Positions 7,612-18,044 are shown, numbered from the stretch's first letter. The stretch: 64,000 nt of DNA from Oscillospiraceae bacterium (GCA_017559185.1 JAFYSU010000004.1:1-64000), one strand, 5' to 3'. Notes: generated by a model not told the origin, from the letters alone. A program made the numbers and translations.

Positions 7612-10370
7612 AACCTTTGAAATTAACAATAGCCGGTTTTGGACCGTATGCGGGGGTACAGGAGCTGGACTTTGAAAAACTGGGCGATAAAGGGCTTTAC
7701 CTTATTACGGGTGATACAGGTGCAGGAAAAACCACCATATTTGATGCCATAACATTTGCTTTGTTTGGTGAAGCAAGCGGAAATAATCGTGAGCCGTCAA
7801 TGCTGCGTTCCAAATATGCAAAGTTGGAAGACCCAACATATGTGGAACTAACATTTATACATGGAAACAAGGTGTACTCAATAAAACGAAATCCAGGGTA
7901 CGAGCGAGCAAGAATAAGAGGCAGCGGAACCACTAAACAAGAGGCAGAGGCGCAGTTGGTTTATCCCGATGACAGGGTAGTCACACAAGTAAAAGATGTT
8001 AATACTGCGGTTCGCGAAATAATAGGATTGACACGCGAGCAGTTTTCACAGGTAGCAATGATATCGCAAGGCGATTTCCGTAAACTTTTGCAAGCAGATA
8101 CCGATTCGCGAAGAAAAATTTTTCGAGATATTTTTTCCACACATCGTTTTGAGAGGTTACAGGAGAAACTTCGAGAACAAGCAAATATTGTAAAATCACA
8201 GCTGGACAATGCCAATATGAGCATACAGCAGTATGTTTCGGGCATAATGTGCGATGAAAATTCGGTTTATGCCGATGATGTGAAAAAAGCAAAAAACAAT
8301 GAACTTTACATTACCGAAATACTTGTGCTTTTGGGAAATTTACTGCATGACGATGAAAACAGCAAGGATAGCGTTGCTAAAAAAATAGAAGATGCAAAGC
8401 ACTGTAACGAAAAGCTTATTGTGCAGCTTACAAAAGCACAAGCTTACATTACTGCAAAAAAAGATTTTACGCAAAACCAACCGCTTGCCAAACAAAAAAA
8501 TGATGAACTGCTGCAGCTTGAAGCACGAGCAGAAGAAGCTAAAAAAGCGGCTTGTGAACAAGATGTATTAAACAAGAAAATAGCAGAACTTGAGATGTTG
8601 CTGCCAATATATGATGAACTGGCAGACAAGGAAAAAGCATTGCAGAAAAAGGTTCGCGAAAGTACTGACATCACGAAGCAGCTGGAAACAGCCCGCAAGA
8701 ATGAGGTAGTGTTTGCAGCTGAGTTGGAACACCTAAAATACAAATTTAAACAGGTTGAAAATGTTGCGGCAGAAAAAGAAAAACTTTTTTCACTGCAAAG
8801 GGAACTTAACGAACAAAAAGAAAAATTTGGGAAACTGCTGCTAAGTATTTCGGAGTTGAGCAAACAGGAAAATGCGCTTGCAATATGCCAAGAAAGATAC
8901 AAAAATGCAAGGGAAAAATCATTGCAGCTTAGCAATGAGTATGAACAGCAAAATCGAGCATTTTTGGATGAACAGGCGGGCATAATTGCACAAGAACTTG
9001 CAGATGGAAAACCCTGTCCGGTTTGCGGTTCAACCGAGCATCCAATCCCTGCACAAATGGGTAAAAATGCCCCCAGTGAAGCACAGGTTAAAAAAGCAAA
9101 AAGTGAATACGAAGCTGCACAGCAAATAACCGAAAAATCAAGTGCAGAAGCAAGCCGTCAAAACGGAATTGTTATGGCAGCAAGGGAAAAAGCACAGGAA
9201 ATGGCTGCCGAACTGCTTGATGATATTGACCTGACAAATGCCCAAAACGCAGCAGATGTTAAAATCGGTCAAATTTCGCAGCAGCTTGTAAAGGTTAAAC
9301 GGCAAATTGGGGATGTTGAAAAGCAGGAAGCAGAAAAGGAATTGCTGGCACAGGAAATCCCCAAAAAAGAAGCTGCACTTGAAAAATCAAAGTCGGAGAC
9401 AGCACAGTTAAATGAAAAACTTGCAGTGTTGGAAAACGAACTGCAAACATTAAAAGCACAAACCGACGAGCTGCGCAAGAAACTTGATTTTTCCGACAGG
9501 GTACAAGCACTTAATGAAAAACAGGCTCTGGAAGAAAAGGTTATGAGTCTGCAAAAAAACCTTGCAAACGCCATTCTTGCACGCGATGCCTGCAAGGAGG
9601 CTCTTGCGGGAATAAAAGCTGCAGCCCAGCAGCTTGAAAAACAGCTTGCCGAAGGCTGCGATGCTGATGTAAATATCCTCGAGCAGCAAAAAATACAGCT
9701 TACTGCTCAAATGAATGAGTATGAACATCAGCAAAAAATATTACATTCAAGGCTTACTGTCAATAAAGAGGCGAAAAAATACATTACTAAAAAAATGGAT
9801 GAAGCTCAAAGTCTGGCAAAGCGATACGAATGGATGAATTCTTTGGCTGAAACCGCAAACGGCAATGTAAAAGGCAAAGAAAAAATAAGCCTTGAAACCT
9901 ACATTCAAGCAGCATATTTTGACCGCGTTTTGGAGCGTGCAAATTTGCGTCTGCGTAAAATGTCGGGCGGTCAGTATGATTTGAAACGCAGACGCACTTC
10001 CGAAGACCTGCGCGGACACAGTGGTTTGGAGCTTGACATTGTCGACCATATCAACACTACTGAACGCAGTGTAAACACACTGTCGGGCGGGGAAGCGTTT
10101 ATGGCATCACTGGCGCTGGCACTTGGTCTTTCCGACGAGGTGCAGATGTCAACAGGCATAAGCTTGGACACCATGTTTGTGGATGAAGGCTTTGGTTCGC
10201 TTGACTCAGACACACTAAGCAAAGCGTATAATGCTTTAGCAGGACTTACCGAGGGCAATAAGCTTGTCGGCATAATATCCCATGTTGCCGAGTTAAAAGA
10301 AAAAATTGATAAGCAAATTGTTGTTGTCAAAAATAAAAACGGCAGCAGCAAAGCGGAAATCGTAGTTTAA
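7608..10370 (+). CDS. sbcC: Exonuclease SbcCD subunit C (SMC/Rad50-like ATPase)
   Basis: 920 residues. Walker A GDTGAGKTT at about residues 33-41, long Lys/Glu/Gln-rich coiled coils, a central zinc hook CPVCGS near residue 468, then LSGGEAFMASLALALGLS (ABC signature) and MFVDEGFGSLD (Walker B) near the C-terminus. It dimerises via the hook and drives DNA end processing together with SbcD. The ATG at 7608 overlaps the sbcD stop; the GTG 15 bases earlier is not needed. The length is slightly shorter than the ~1000 usual for this family. Confidence 0.95.
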   Translation: MKPLKLTIAGFGPYAGVQELDFEKLGDKGLYLITGDTGAGKTTIFDAITFALFGEASGNNREPSMLRSKYAKLEDPTYVELTFIHGNKVYSIKRNPGYERARIRGSGTTKQEAEAQLVYPDDRVVTQVKDVNTAVREIIGLTREQFSQVAMISQGDFRKLLQADTDSRRKIFRDIFSTHRFERLQEKLREQANIVKSQLDNANMSIQQYVSGIMCDENSVYADDVKKAKNNELYITEILVLLGNLLHDDENSKDSVAKKIEDAKHCNEKLIVQLTKAQAYITAKKDFTQNQPLAKQKNDELLQLEARAEEAKKAACEQDVLNKKIAELEMLLPIYDELADKEKALQKKVRESTDITKQLETARKNEVVFAAELEHLKYKFKQVENVAAEKEKLFSLQRELNEQKEKFGKLLLSISELSKQENALAICQERYKNAREKSLQLSNEYEQQNRAFLDEQAGIIAQELADGKPCPVCGSTEHPIPAQMGKNAPSEAQVKKAKSEYEAAQQITEKSSAEASRQNGIVMAAREKAQEMAAELLDDIDLTNAQNAADVKIGQISQQLVKVKRQIGDVEKQEAEKELLAQEIPKKEAALEKSKSETAQLNEKLAVLENELQTLKAQTDELRKKLDFSDRVQALNEKQALEEKVMSLQKNLANAILARDACKEALAGIKAAAQQLEKQLAEGCDADVNILEQQKIQLTAQMNEYEHQQKILHSRLTVNKEAKKYITKKMDEAQSLAKRYEWMNSLAETANGNVKGKEKISLETYIQAAYFDRVLERANLRLRKMSGGQYDLKRRRTSEDLRGHSGLELDIVDHINTTERSVNTLSGGEAFMASLALALGLSDEVQMSTGISLDTMFVDEGFGSLDSDTLSKAYNALAGLTEGNKLVGIISHVAELKEKIDKQIVVVKNKNGSSKAEIVV

Positions 10371-10375
10371 TGTAT

Positions 10376-10404
10376 AAAGCCCTCCAATTTAACTTGGGGG
10401 CTTT
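10376..10404 (+). terminator. Terminator after sbcDC
   Basis: AAAGCCCTCCAA / TTGGGGGCTTT stem with one bulge, loop TTTAAC, then ATTTAA. Confidence 0.65.
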
Positions 10405-10542
10405 ATTTAATACAGCAAAATTTAATGGTAAAAAAATAGCGGGTATAGTATAATAAACACGGCAAACTTTTGTTATATAATTAAGTAAAGCGTGCATTTG
10501 TAATAAAACAGCATTACTGTACGCACACAAGGAGACAGAAGA

Positions 10543-12027
10543 ATGAAACGGGCAATAAGAATAATTACAACTGCAATAATAGTAATATTGCTTTCATCAC
10601 TTACTGCATTGGCAAAGGAAACTAAAACCTACGACATTAAAGAATTGGGATTAAGTATAAATCTTTCAGCTGACTATGTTGTTAAAGAAGAATGGTTGGA
10701 TGATTCTTCGGCAGTTAAGTTTTTGGGTTTTGACACAAAAAATAATAATCACTTGGCGGTATACTCTGTAAAGTGGAACGGCAGCTGGACACCAACCAGA
10801 ATAGAAGTTTTAGCAGAAGAACTGGATGTTGAAACCTATGATTTAATAACAGCACAGGGTGGGGAACCGATTCGTTATGGATATTTAGACCACGAACAAA
10901 CAATTGTGCTTAAAACCTACTATGATATGCCACAGGACTACAAGGGACAGTTAAACAAAGGGATAATATACGCTGTTTTGTATGATGACAAAGCGGTGTT
11001 TATTGATGTGGGTGCAAATGAAAGCCTTACCGCGGTAGAAGAAAAAGAATTTGACAGAATTGTAAAAAGCATAAACTTTTACGATGAGGAAGCCCTGCCA
11101 ATGGGGTACAGCGATGCGGTTATAGCTGCTATGGAGGAAGCTAAGGCGCAGGAAAACTATGTATCCAAAATTCGTGTTATAGGGGAAGGAACAGAAAACA
11201 GCTATAAAATCCAAAACGGGGTGTTTACTGACAACATGGGATTTTGTTTTGAAATGCCGCGAAATTGGGAAGTAGACAGTGTTGAGAAAACTGATGAATA
11301 TGCAAGATACATAACACTTTATCCGAAAGATGAAACCGATGCATATATAGATTTAATAATAATTGATGGGGAATCGGCAGGTGAGGATACACTTGGAGGG
11401 CTCGGGAATAGGAGTGCTATGGCAGATGAAGTTATTAAAGATGGAATAGAAAATGGCTATGAAATTATAGAGCGAAAAGATGAAAATGTTGAAATTTCAG
11501 GAAGAAAATATATTTGCACACACATTACAGGTAAAAACAATGTCGAAGAGTTTTATTATAAAAATATAACTATATATGAATACTATGATAACGGATGGTT
11601 TTATGCCGTTGTATGCGGAACGGGAATAAACGAAAAGAATTTGGATGATGTTGCTCAAGCTATGGCAGAAAGCGTGAGCCTTACAAGAAAGGGAACGGCA
11701 GTAAATAATATTGAGACCGAAATTGTCGAAGATAACAGCAGTGATTACATAGGACTGAAGATATTGATTGCCTTTATTTTGCAGTATGCTCCAATTTTCA
11801 TATACAGATTTTGCATAAGAAAAAGGGCATTACCATTAGGACAGGCTAAAACAACAGCATTGATTTATGTGGGGATTATGGAAACTATAAATATAGTTGG
11901 ATGTTTTATAGGAAACATACCAATTAAACCCATAAGATTAAGCGGGATAATAGTGATGTATGGTATTTGCAGATACATTTTGCAGATTACTGACGAACGC
12001 ATTGAAGAAGAAAACGACCAGCAGTGA
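10543..12027 (+). CDS. Exported protein with two C-terminal membrane segments, paralogue of the next gene
   Basis: 494 residues, family not recognised. The first ~24 residues form a signal peptide ending near ALA-KE. Residues ~25-385 are an extracytoplasmic region with two similar modules, each with a beta-rich start, a W-containing turn (FEMPRNWEV near residue 238) and a closing helix; this recalls short PsbP/lipoprotein-like extracellular modules. Residues ~402-475 contain about three hydrophobic segments that anchor the C-terminus. The ATG follows GGAGACAG. The next gene begins 11 bp after the stop and has the same architecture, so the pair is a tandem duplication. No substrate or partner is evident. 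Confidence 0.65.
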   Translation: MKRAIRIITTAIIVILLSSLTALAKETKTYDIKELGLSINLSADYVVKEEWLDDSSAVKFLGFDTKNNNHLAVYSVKWNGSWTPTRIEVLAEELDVETYDLITAQGGEPIRYGYLDHEQTIVLKTYYDMPQDYKGQLNKGIIYAVLYDDKAVFIDVGANESLTAVEEKEFDRIVKSINFYDEEALPMGYSDAVIAAMEEAKAQENYVSKIRVIGEGTENSYKIQNGVFTDNMGFCFEMPRNWEVDSVEKTDEYARYITLYPKDETDAYIDLIIIDGESAGEDTLGGLGNRSAMADEVIKDGIENGYEIIERKDENVEISGRKYICTHITGKNNVEEFYYKNITIYEYYDNGWFYAVVCGTGINEKNLDDVAQAMAESVSLTRKGTAVNNIETEIVEDNSSDYIGLKILIAFILQYAPIFIYRFCIRKRALPLGQAKTTALIYVGIMETINIVGCFIGNIPIKPIRLSGIIVMYGICRYILQITDERIEEENDQQ

Positions 12028-12038
12028 GGTGACAAAAA

Positions 12039-13757
12039 ATGAAACGATTTGCAAGCTTGTTTTTAGCGGTGCTGCTGTTTTGTCTTTCGGCAGTGACGGT
12101 ATTTGCAGATGACAAGAAGATATGCAAAATAGATGAGCCGGAGTTAACATTCACCGTACCGAGCTGGATGTATGTACTTACCGAAAAAAATCGTGATGGT
12201 GATATAGAATTGTGGCATCATAAAATGACAAGAAAGCAGATGCTGCAAATGTTTAAAGAAGAAAACATGTATTGCATGGTGACTTCTGCGGACAAAAAAA
12301 TAAATATACAGTGTACTGTACTGTACAATACACCTGAAGCGGCAGATTACAGAATAATGAGCGATGAAGCTTTAAATGACATTACTTACAATAATTTGAA
12401 GCAGAGTGCGGAAAATGCAGGGAAAACATTTTGCTATTCATATGTGTATCATCACCCGCAAGTGAAATTTGTGAAAACCTATGTTAAAGAAGACTTTAAA
12501 TCCGAAACAGAACATTTAATTCAATATCGTACCAATTATGTTGATAAAACCTATATTTTTAATGCTCGGTACTATATACCGAGCAATGATACCGAGCAAG
12601 CACTGAAATTGGAGATATTTAATGGACGCATGGATGAAATAATAGACAGTATGGTTTTTGAAAAAAGTAACGAGTCTGCAAGTATTAATTCCCCAAGTTA
12701 CAAGACGGAGGAAACAGACAACGCTTCAAACAACACTACTGTACAACTGCCAAACTCTGTTGCTGAAAACACAACAGAGAAGCCTAAAGAGGAAAACATC
12801 CAGCCTGCAAAATCGAAAACCAAAATAAAATCCGAAGGTTCAAAATATTCCGAAGCGGTAAATGCCGTTAACGATGTGCTTTTGCAGATGAGCGAAGGGA
12901 CTTACTCCCCAAACAGCGACACACACACCACCTATCACATAGATGAAGGCGGCTTCAGCATTACATTGCCAAATGAATTTGCAGTAGTAACTCGAGATAC
13001 ACCCGCAGGTTCTTCCGATTTTGGAAAGGTCGGTATAACATACAATGACTTTTGGGAACTGGCAAATGAGGATAATGCTTTTTTGCTTTCCGGTAATGAA
13101 AAAATGTTTTGCAATGTTGTAGTATGTGTAAATGATTTGATTGAAAAAACGCATGATACTAATTTTTTTAGCAATATACAATTGCAGGTAGAGGCTGAAA
13201 CCATAGCGAAATATTGGGAAGAACAGGGCTACGATGTAAAGTTTACAGCTTTCCACGAACATCCGCAAAGTAATTTTATTAAGGTTTACACAGGCAGAAC
13301 ACAAAAAGAAGGCAGATTTGCGGGAAGTTACTCAAACTATATTGACTATGCTACAGTATACAATGGGAAAGAAGTAAGAGTAATTGCCATGTTCTTCGGT
13401 GATTTCCTTACTGCGGACGAAAACAGAGTTAACGATATTGTAAACAGTATTCGCTTTGATGCTGAGCAGATAGTACCCGAAGCTACCCCTGCCCTTGAGT
13501 ATGTTGATGATGAAAAGGGAATAACGGTTACGCTTCCTAAAAATTGGTTCGTTGATTATGAAAGCGAGAATGTGGCAACATTTGGTTCTAATCTTAAAAT
13601 GGGCAATTACATATCCTTTGTTTTTGATGATTGTTGGACCGAAGAAGCAAAATACGAAAACAAAGCGGTGTTCCGCAGTCAGGTAGATAACAATTATCTG
13701 CAGCTTACACAGGAAAAGCTTCAGGAAATCAACGAAAAATCAATGAAACAGAAGTAA
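12039..13757 (+). CDS. Exported modular protein, paralogue of the preceding gene, interrupted by a frameshift
   Basis: 572 residues to a premature stop at 13755. Signal peptide of ~23 residues ending VFA-DD. It has three repeats of the same module seen in the preceding gene, with a Ser/Thr/Lys/Pro-rich linker near residues 205-270. The frame fails in the run AAAAA at 13735-13739: one further A would continue the reading frame as EKINETEV into the following fragment, which carries the membrane anchor. As it stands the product would be exported but unanchored. This could be a sequencing error, phase variation by slippage, or true decay. Confidence 0.65.
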   Translation: MKRFASLFLAVLLFCLSAVTVFADDKKICKIDEPELTFTVPSWMYVLTEKNRDGDIELWHHKMTRKQMLQMFKEENMYCMVTSADKKINIQCTVLYNTPEAADYRIMSDEALNDITYNNLKQSAENAGKTFCYSYVYHHPQVKFVKTYVKEDFKSETEHLIQYRTNYVDKTYIFNARYYIPSNDTEQALKLEIFNGRMDEIIDSMVFEKSNESASINSPSYKTEETDNASNNTTVQLPNSVAENTTEKPKEENIQPAKSKTKIKSEGSKYSEAVNAVNDVLLQMSEGTYSPNSDTHTTYHIDEGGFSITLPNEFAVVTRDTPAGSSDFGKVGITYNDFWELANEDNAFLLSGNEKMFCNVVVCVNDLIEKTHDTNFFSNIQLQVEAETIAKYWEEQGYDVKFTAFHEHPQSNFIKVYTGRTQKEGRFAGSYSNYIDYATVYNGKEVRVIAMFFGDFLTADENRVNDIVNSIRFDAEQIVPEATPALEYVDDEKGITVTLPKNWFVDYESENVATFGSNLKMGNYISFVFDDCWTEEAKYENKAVFRSQVDNNYLQLTQEKLQEINEKSMKQK

Positions 13758-14335
13758 AAACAAATAAAGGCCGCGATGTAAATATCGAGATTAATAAAGT
13801 ATCCGATGTTACTGTGGGCGATATTCCAATGATTCGTATGGATGTGACAATGTGTACAGATATAGAAGGTACGGAAAAGTCACTGAAAGTGCCGGGAGTA
13901 TTTTTGACAAGAGTGGAAAATGGATATTTGTACATATTTGAGTGTATAGGCGACAATGATGAGGACTTCCACAAAGAATTTGAAGACATTGTAAAAAGTG
14001 CGGTTTACACCAAAGAAAGCAAACCGAATTTGTTGGAAGAGCTTGTACTGCTTAACAGTGCTCGTTCGGTGGTTTTGATGTTGGTTATCTGTTTTATACC
14101 AATGGCTGTATACAGGTTTGCACTGAAAAAGCAAGCGGTTAAACTGTTTGCTGCAATTCCGGTTAGCGTGCTTTATTCGGTAATATTGCATGCAGCACTT
14201 GCTGCCTATGTAGTAAGTGCCGATGGTGCAGTATATGCCGCAGCGGCAGGACTTACTGTTAGGAGTGTTTTAGCGGCAGCTGTAAATGTTGGTATTTTGG
14301 CAGCCGACAAGAAAAAAGAAGATACATTCGAATAA
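13739..14335 (+). pseudogene. C-terminal part of the frameshifted exported protein
   Basis: Continues the preceding protein in the -1 frame: the end of the last extracytoplasmic module (DVTVGDIPMIRMDV, GVFLTRVENGYLYIFEC), then three hydrophobic segments, then a KKKED tail, matching the anchor layout of the gene at 10543. A GTG at 13814 could start a separate ORF, but it has no good ribosome binding site and would begin inside a domain. Joined, the protein would be about 765 residues. Confidence 0.7.
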
Positions 14336-14340
14336 AATTT

Positions 14341-14378
14341 AAAAGCTGTCATGTGAGAAAACACAGGACAGCTTTTTT
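14341..14378 (+). terminator. Terminator for the plus-strand exported-protein genes
   Basis: Stem AAAAGCTGTC / GACAGCTTTT with an inner TGTG/CACA pair, then a T run. Confidence 0.85.
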
Positions 14379-14383
14379 ACAGC

Positions 14384-14423
14384 AAAAAATTGCTCTGTAC
14401 AGAATTAACTGTACAGAGCAATT
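14384..14423 (-). terminator. Terminator of the RND-MarR operon
   Basis: A perfect 15-bp stem (AATTGCTCTGTACAG and its complement) with a six-base loop; on the minus strand it is followed by TTTTTTGCTG. It faces the plus-strand terminator directly upstream. Confidence 0.85.
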
Positions 14424-14442
14424 ATGCAGAAGATGATAAAAG

Positions 14443-14889
14443 CTATTCGGTACTGTCGATTTCGGTTTCGGAAATCGTTTTGAACGCAAAATAGATAACC
14501 TCGAGCTGTTCACGTGAAAGATGCTGAAGACGGCTGCGAGAAGAACTGCGGATTTGTACCTCCATATGCTTCATAAGCTCACGTGCCTTGGGGGTAGGTG
14601 TAACTATAACTACCCTTTGGTCTTTGGCGTCACGAGTACGGCGCACAAGCTCTGCTTTTTCCAAACGCTGGCATATTGCAGAGATGTTGCTGTTGGTAAC
14701 CTCAAGAATACGGCTGAGTTGGCTTATTTTCATTCCACCGCTTTCGCTTTCAAGCAGAATGTGCAGTATGTTCATCTGCATGGGAGATATAGGACAGTCT
14801 AAAACAAGCTGATGTACCACCTGTTTCATCTGACGGGACATAATGTGACAATATTCCAAAATGCCGTCAAGGAGTTCTTCATTTGTCAT
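14443..14889 (-). CDS. MarR-family transcriptional regulator
   Basis: 148 residues with a winged helix: SPMQMNILHILLESESGGMKISQLSRIL then TNSNISAICQRLEKAELVRRTRDAKDQR, where the D-x-R wing is typical of MarR. The ATG follows GAGGTGAATC. It is the last gene of a three-gene operon with a membrane fusion protein and an RND pump; nine bases separate it from the pump gene. It probably represses the operon and responds to a drug or metabolite. A 23-bp palindrome upstream of the operon is a candidate operator. Confidence 0.9.
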   Translation of the reverse strand: MTNEELLDGILEYCHIMSRQMKQVVHQLVLDCPISPMQMNILHILLESESGGMKISQLSRILEVTNSNISAICQRLEKAELVRRTRDAKDQRVVIVTPTPKARELMKHMEVQIRSSSRSRLQHLSREQLEVIYFAFKTISETEIDSTE

Positions 14890-14897
14890 GATTCACC

Positions 14898-17800
14898 TCA
14901 TGCATCTGCGGAAGGCAGTTCAAGCTGGTTTATAGCATCAGCAAGCTGTTTGTTATTCAGGTCTGCCCCTTGTGGTGCTTCGTCCTCGTCATCATCAGGT
15001 TTTCCTGCACCCTTTTTAGGCTTTTTAGGCTTGTTGGGGTCAGGTGTAATGATTGTGTAAATTGTTGGCAGAATTACAAGTGTAAGAACGGTGTTGGTAA
15101 TAAGACCACCAATGATTACCAGTGCAAGACCCTGCATTACTTCACCGTTGTCACCAAAGCCCATACCCATTGGAATCATGGAAAGAACGGTTGTAAGTGT
15201 AGTCATCAAGATAGGACGCAGACGGCTTTTACCTGCTTCAACAATAGCGGTTTCCATATCCATTGTTTCGCGGTAAATACCAATGGTGTCAACCAAAAGA
15301 ATACCGGAGTTTACTGCCGTACCAACAAGCATGAGGAAGCCGATGAGGGTAGGCATGGAAACGGTAGCATTTGCAATAAGCAGACACGCAAACGAACCAA
15401 TAAGACAGAATGGCATACACAGCATTACCATTATGGAGAAGCGTGGGGATTCAAACTGCATTGCCATTACCATGAATACCAAGAATACAGAGGTAAGAAT
15501 TGCACCGCCCAAAGCTGCGAATTCTTCCGCCATAGCTTCCTGACGGGCATTCTGTGCAATTTCAATGCCAAGTGGGAAGTCGAGTTTTTCAACCTCTGCC
15601 ATGATTTCCTCTTCAGCGGTAAATTCCGCAGCGGAGGTAGTCTGACCTGTAATGGTTACATTGTAACGACCATCCTGTTTGGAAATTTCCTGTGGAGCAT
15701 TGCTGTATTCAATGGTAGCAATGTCCAGCAAAGGAACTTGCTGACCGCTTGGTGCGGTAAGAACAAGGCCGGAAAGGTCGGATATATTATCGTATTCATC
15801 TTTCGGATATTCAACAAATACCGAATATTCCTGACCGTTTTGACGAATTGTGGTAGCTTCTTTACCACTAATCATGTTGTAAAGAATACCAACTACCTGC
15901 TGTGGGGTGTAGCCTATTGCGTGAGCTTTAAGCGGGTCTACCTTTACCTCAGCCTGCGGAGCACCGCTTGTAAGGTTAGAGGTTACACGCAGGATACCCG
16001 GATGTGCACGCATGATTTCCTCTACCTGTTTGCTGAATTCAGCAAGTTCGTCAAGGTCGTTGCCTTGCAGCATAATTTCAGCATCGGAGGAGGTCATGCT
16101 GGAACGGGACGAGGAAGCTACGCTTACATTACAGTTAGGAATGTTTGGAAGCTCATCACGCCACTGGTCAACTATTTCATCGGTGGTCATTTTACGGTCG
16201 TCCAAAAGGTACGCGGTTACCGAACAGGTGGAGTTGCCCAAAATGTTGGTACCTGCGGAAATAGCATAGCTTTTAACATCGGGGTGTTTTGCAACTTCGG
16301 CTTCGTAAACAGACATAATTTTGTCGAGTTCTTCAAGGTTAAGCCCTTTTCGTGTTTCAACCTCTACCGAAATTGTACCTTCGTCGGTTGCTGCCATAAG
16401 CTCAACATTAAGCAGTGGAGCCATTGCAAGCGAAACTACAAGCAGCAATACGGAAATAAAAACAGTAAGTTTTTTGTGGTTAAGGGATTTGCGGATAAAT
16501 TTGCTGTATTTATCAGTTACACCCAAAAGCATACGGTTGACAGGGATATCCTTCTTCTCGGTAGGCTTCATGGTAACATACATAAGCGGTACCAATGTAA
16601 GCGCCGAGATAAGGGAAGCTGTCAGCGAGAAGATAATGGTGTAACCAAGCTGACGGAACAACTGACCGGAAAGACCTTGGAGCAAGGAAACCGGAAGGAA
16701 TACTACGATGGTGGTAATGGTACCCGCAATAACCGAAGCGGTTACCATGCCGGCACCGTCCAATGCAGCCTCTTTAAAGGAACGCTGTTTGTCGCGGAAC
16801 GAGAATATGCTTTCCAAAACTACGATGGAGTTGTCTACCATCATACCAACGCCTATTACAAGACCACCCATGGACACCATGTTGAGTGAAATGTCCATCA
16901 TGTTCATAATAATAAGAGTAACAAGCAGCGAAACAGGCATCGAAACACCAACGATAACTGATGCACGCCAGTCGCCAAGGAATGCAAACAAAACAGCCAT
17001 AGCAAGAACTACACCTGCAATGAGTGTTTCAAATACTGTCCAAATAGCAGTTTTAATGTTTTCAGAGCTGTCGTTAATAACGGAAATTTGAAGTCCCAGG
17101 TCACGAGCATTCAGTTCGTCAACAACTTTAAGGACATCTTTACACACCTCAACGGTGGAAACACCATCTCGTTTGGTAACATGAAGCTGGATGTTTTCGT
17201 AACCGTTGTAGCGGCTGATGGTATCGGGTTCTTTTGTGCTTTCAAAAACGGTTGCAAAGTCGGAAAGGTGAACAACATCGCCGGAGTGAAGTGTGAAAGG
17301 AATTTCACGCAGTGCCTGTGTTGTTTTGTAATCAACACCACCGCGCAGACCCATTTCCAAATCTCCGCGGTCAACCTCGCCGATAGGAATGGAAAAGTCG
17401 GAAGCAGCAACAACATTGATAACGGTGTTCATGTCAAGGCCCATCTGCTTCATCTTGCGTGGGTCAAGCTGAACGCTGATGTAGTCCTCTTTACCACCGT
17501 AAACATCAACGGAAGCAACACCACTGAGCTTTTCAAGCTCGGGAGTAACCTCTTCATCAATAAGGCTGAGAATATTAACATCGGCAGTTGGCATTGCCGA
17601 AAGGGTTACTGCAGCCTGTGAGTTCATATCCATTTCCAGAATAATCTGGTCATCGGCATCATCGGGCATATTAGGTTTGTTTCGGTCAAGCAGTTCCTGC
17701 AGTTCCATGTGTGCCAAGTCCATGTTGGTGCCGTATTCAAGGCTTACAACTACAATGGAAATGTTTTCACGTGATGCGGAAATTGTCTGGTCAAGACCGC

Positions 17801-18023
17801 CAAGTGTGGAAACAGCGTCCTCTACCTCGCTGGTAACAAGGTCTTCAACCTCTTCAGGACCTGCACCGGGGTAACCTGTAAGTACCATCATTACAGGCAT
17901 TTCAATGTCAGGCATAAGCTCCATTGGGGATTTCATAATGGAGGAAAAGCCGAACACTACCAAAGCCAGAATGGTAATACATACCGAAACAGGCCTTTTA
18001 AGCGCTAATTTGGTTAAATTCAT
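14898..18023 (-). CDS. RND-family efflux transporter permease (AcrB/SwrC type)
   Basis: 1041 residues, the usual RND length, with one N-terminal transmembrane helix (~10-28), large loops, and two sets of five to six helices. Signature segments: the start LALKRPVSVC, GVGMMVDNSIVVLE in TM4 carrying the proton-relay Asp, and GTAVNSGILLVD in the second half. It exports drugs, detergents or lipids using the proton gradient. The C-terminal tail is unusually acidic and Lys/Pro-rich (PNKPKKPKKG, DDDEDE). Transcribed after the fusion protein gene, with GGGAGG upstream of the ATG. No TolC-type outer membrane gene is present, which fits a Gram-positive host. Confidence 0.93.
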   Translation of the reverse strand: MNLTKLALKRPVSVCITILALVVFGFSSIMKSPMELMPDIEMPVMMVLTGYPGAGPEEVEDLVTSEVEDAVSTLGGLDQTISASRENISIVVVSLEYGTNMDLAHMELQELLDRNKPNMPDDADDQIILEMDMNSQAAVTLSAMPTADVNILSLIDEEVTPELEKLSGVASVDVYGGKEDYISVQLDPRKMKQMGLDMNTVINVVAASDFSIPIGEVDRGDLEMGLRGGVDYKTTQALREIPFTLHSGDVVHLSDFATVFESTKEPDTISRYNGYENIQLHVTKRDGVSTVEVCKDVLKVVDELNARDLGLQISVINDSSENIKTAIWTVFETLIAGVVLAMAVLFAFLGDWRASVIVGVSMPVSLLVTLIIMNMMDISLNMVSMGGLVIGVGMMVDNSIVVLESIFSFRDKQRSFKEAALDGAGMVTASVIAGTITTIVVFLPVSLLQGLSGQLFRQLGYTIIFSLTASLISALTLVPLMYVTMKPTEKKDIPVNRMLLGVTDKYSKFIRKSLNHKKLTVFISVLLLVVSLAMAPLLNVELMAATDEGTISVEVETRKGLNLEELDKIMSVYEAEVAKHPDVKSYAISAGTNILGNSTCSVTAYLLDDRKMTTDEIVDQWRDELPNIPNCNVSVASSSRSSMTSSDAEIMLQGNDLDELAEFSKQVEEIMRAHPGILRVTSNLTSGAPQAEVKVDPLKAHAIGYTPQQVVGILYNMISGKEATTIRQNGQEYSVFVEYPKDEYDNISDLSGLVLTAPSGQQVPLLDIATIEYSNAPQEISKQDGRYNVTITGQTTSAAEFTAEEEIMAEVEKLDFPLGIEIAQNARQEAMAEEFAALGGAILTSVFLVFMVMAMQFESPRFSIMVMLCMPFCLIGSFACLLIANATVSMPTLIGFLMLVGTAVNSGILLVDTIGIYRETMDMETAIVEAGKSRLRPILMTTLTTVLSMIPMGMGFGDNGEVMQGLALVIIGGLITNTVLTLVILPTIYTIITPDPNKPKKPKKGAGKPDDDEDEAPQGADLNNKQLADAINQLELPSADA

Positions 18024-18044
18024 AAGCTAATAATCCTCCCTCAA

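Noticed and set aside
14970..16889. Long plus-strand frame (639 codons) opposite the RND pump gene
   Set aside because: The minus-strand RND protein has full family motifs; the plus frame is His/Asn/Cys-rich noise.
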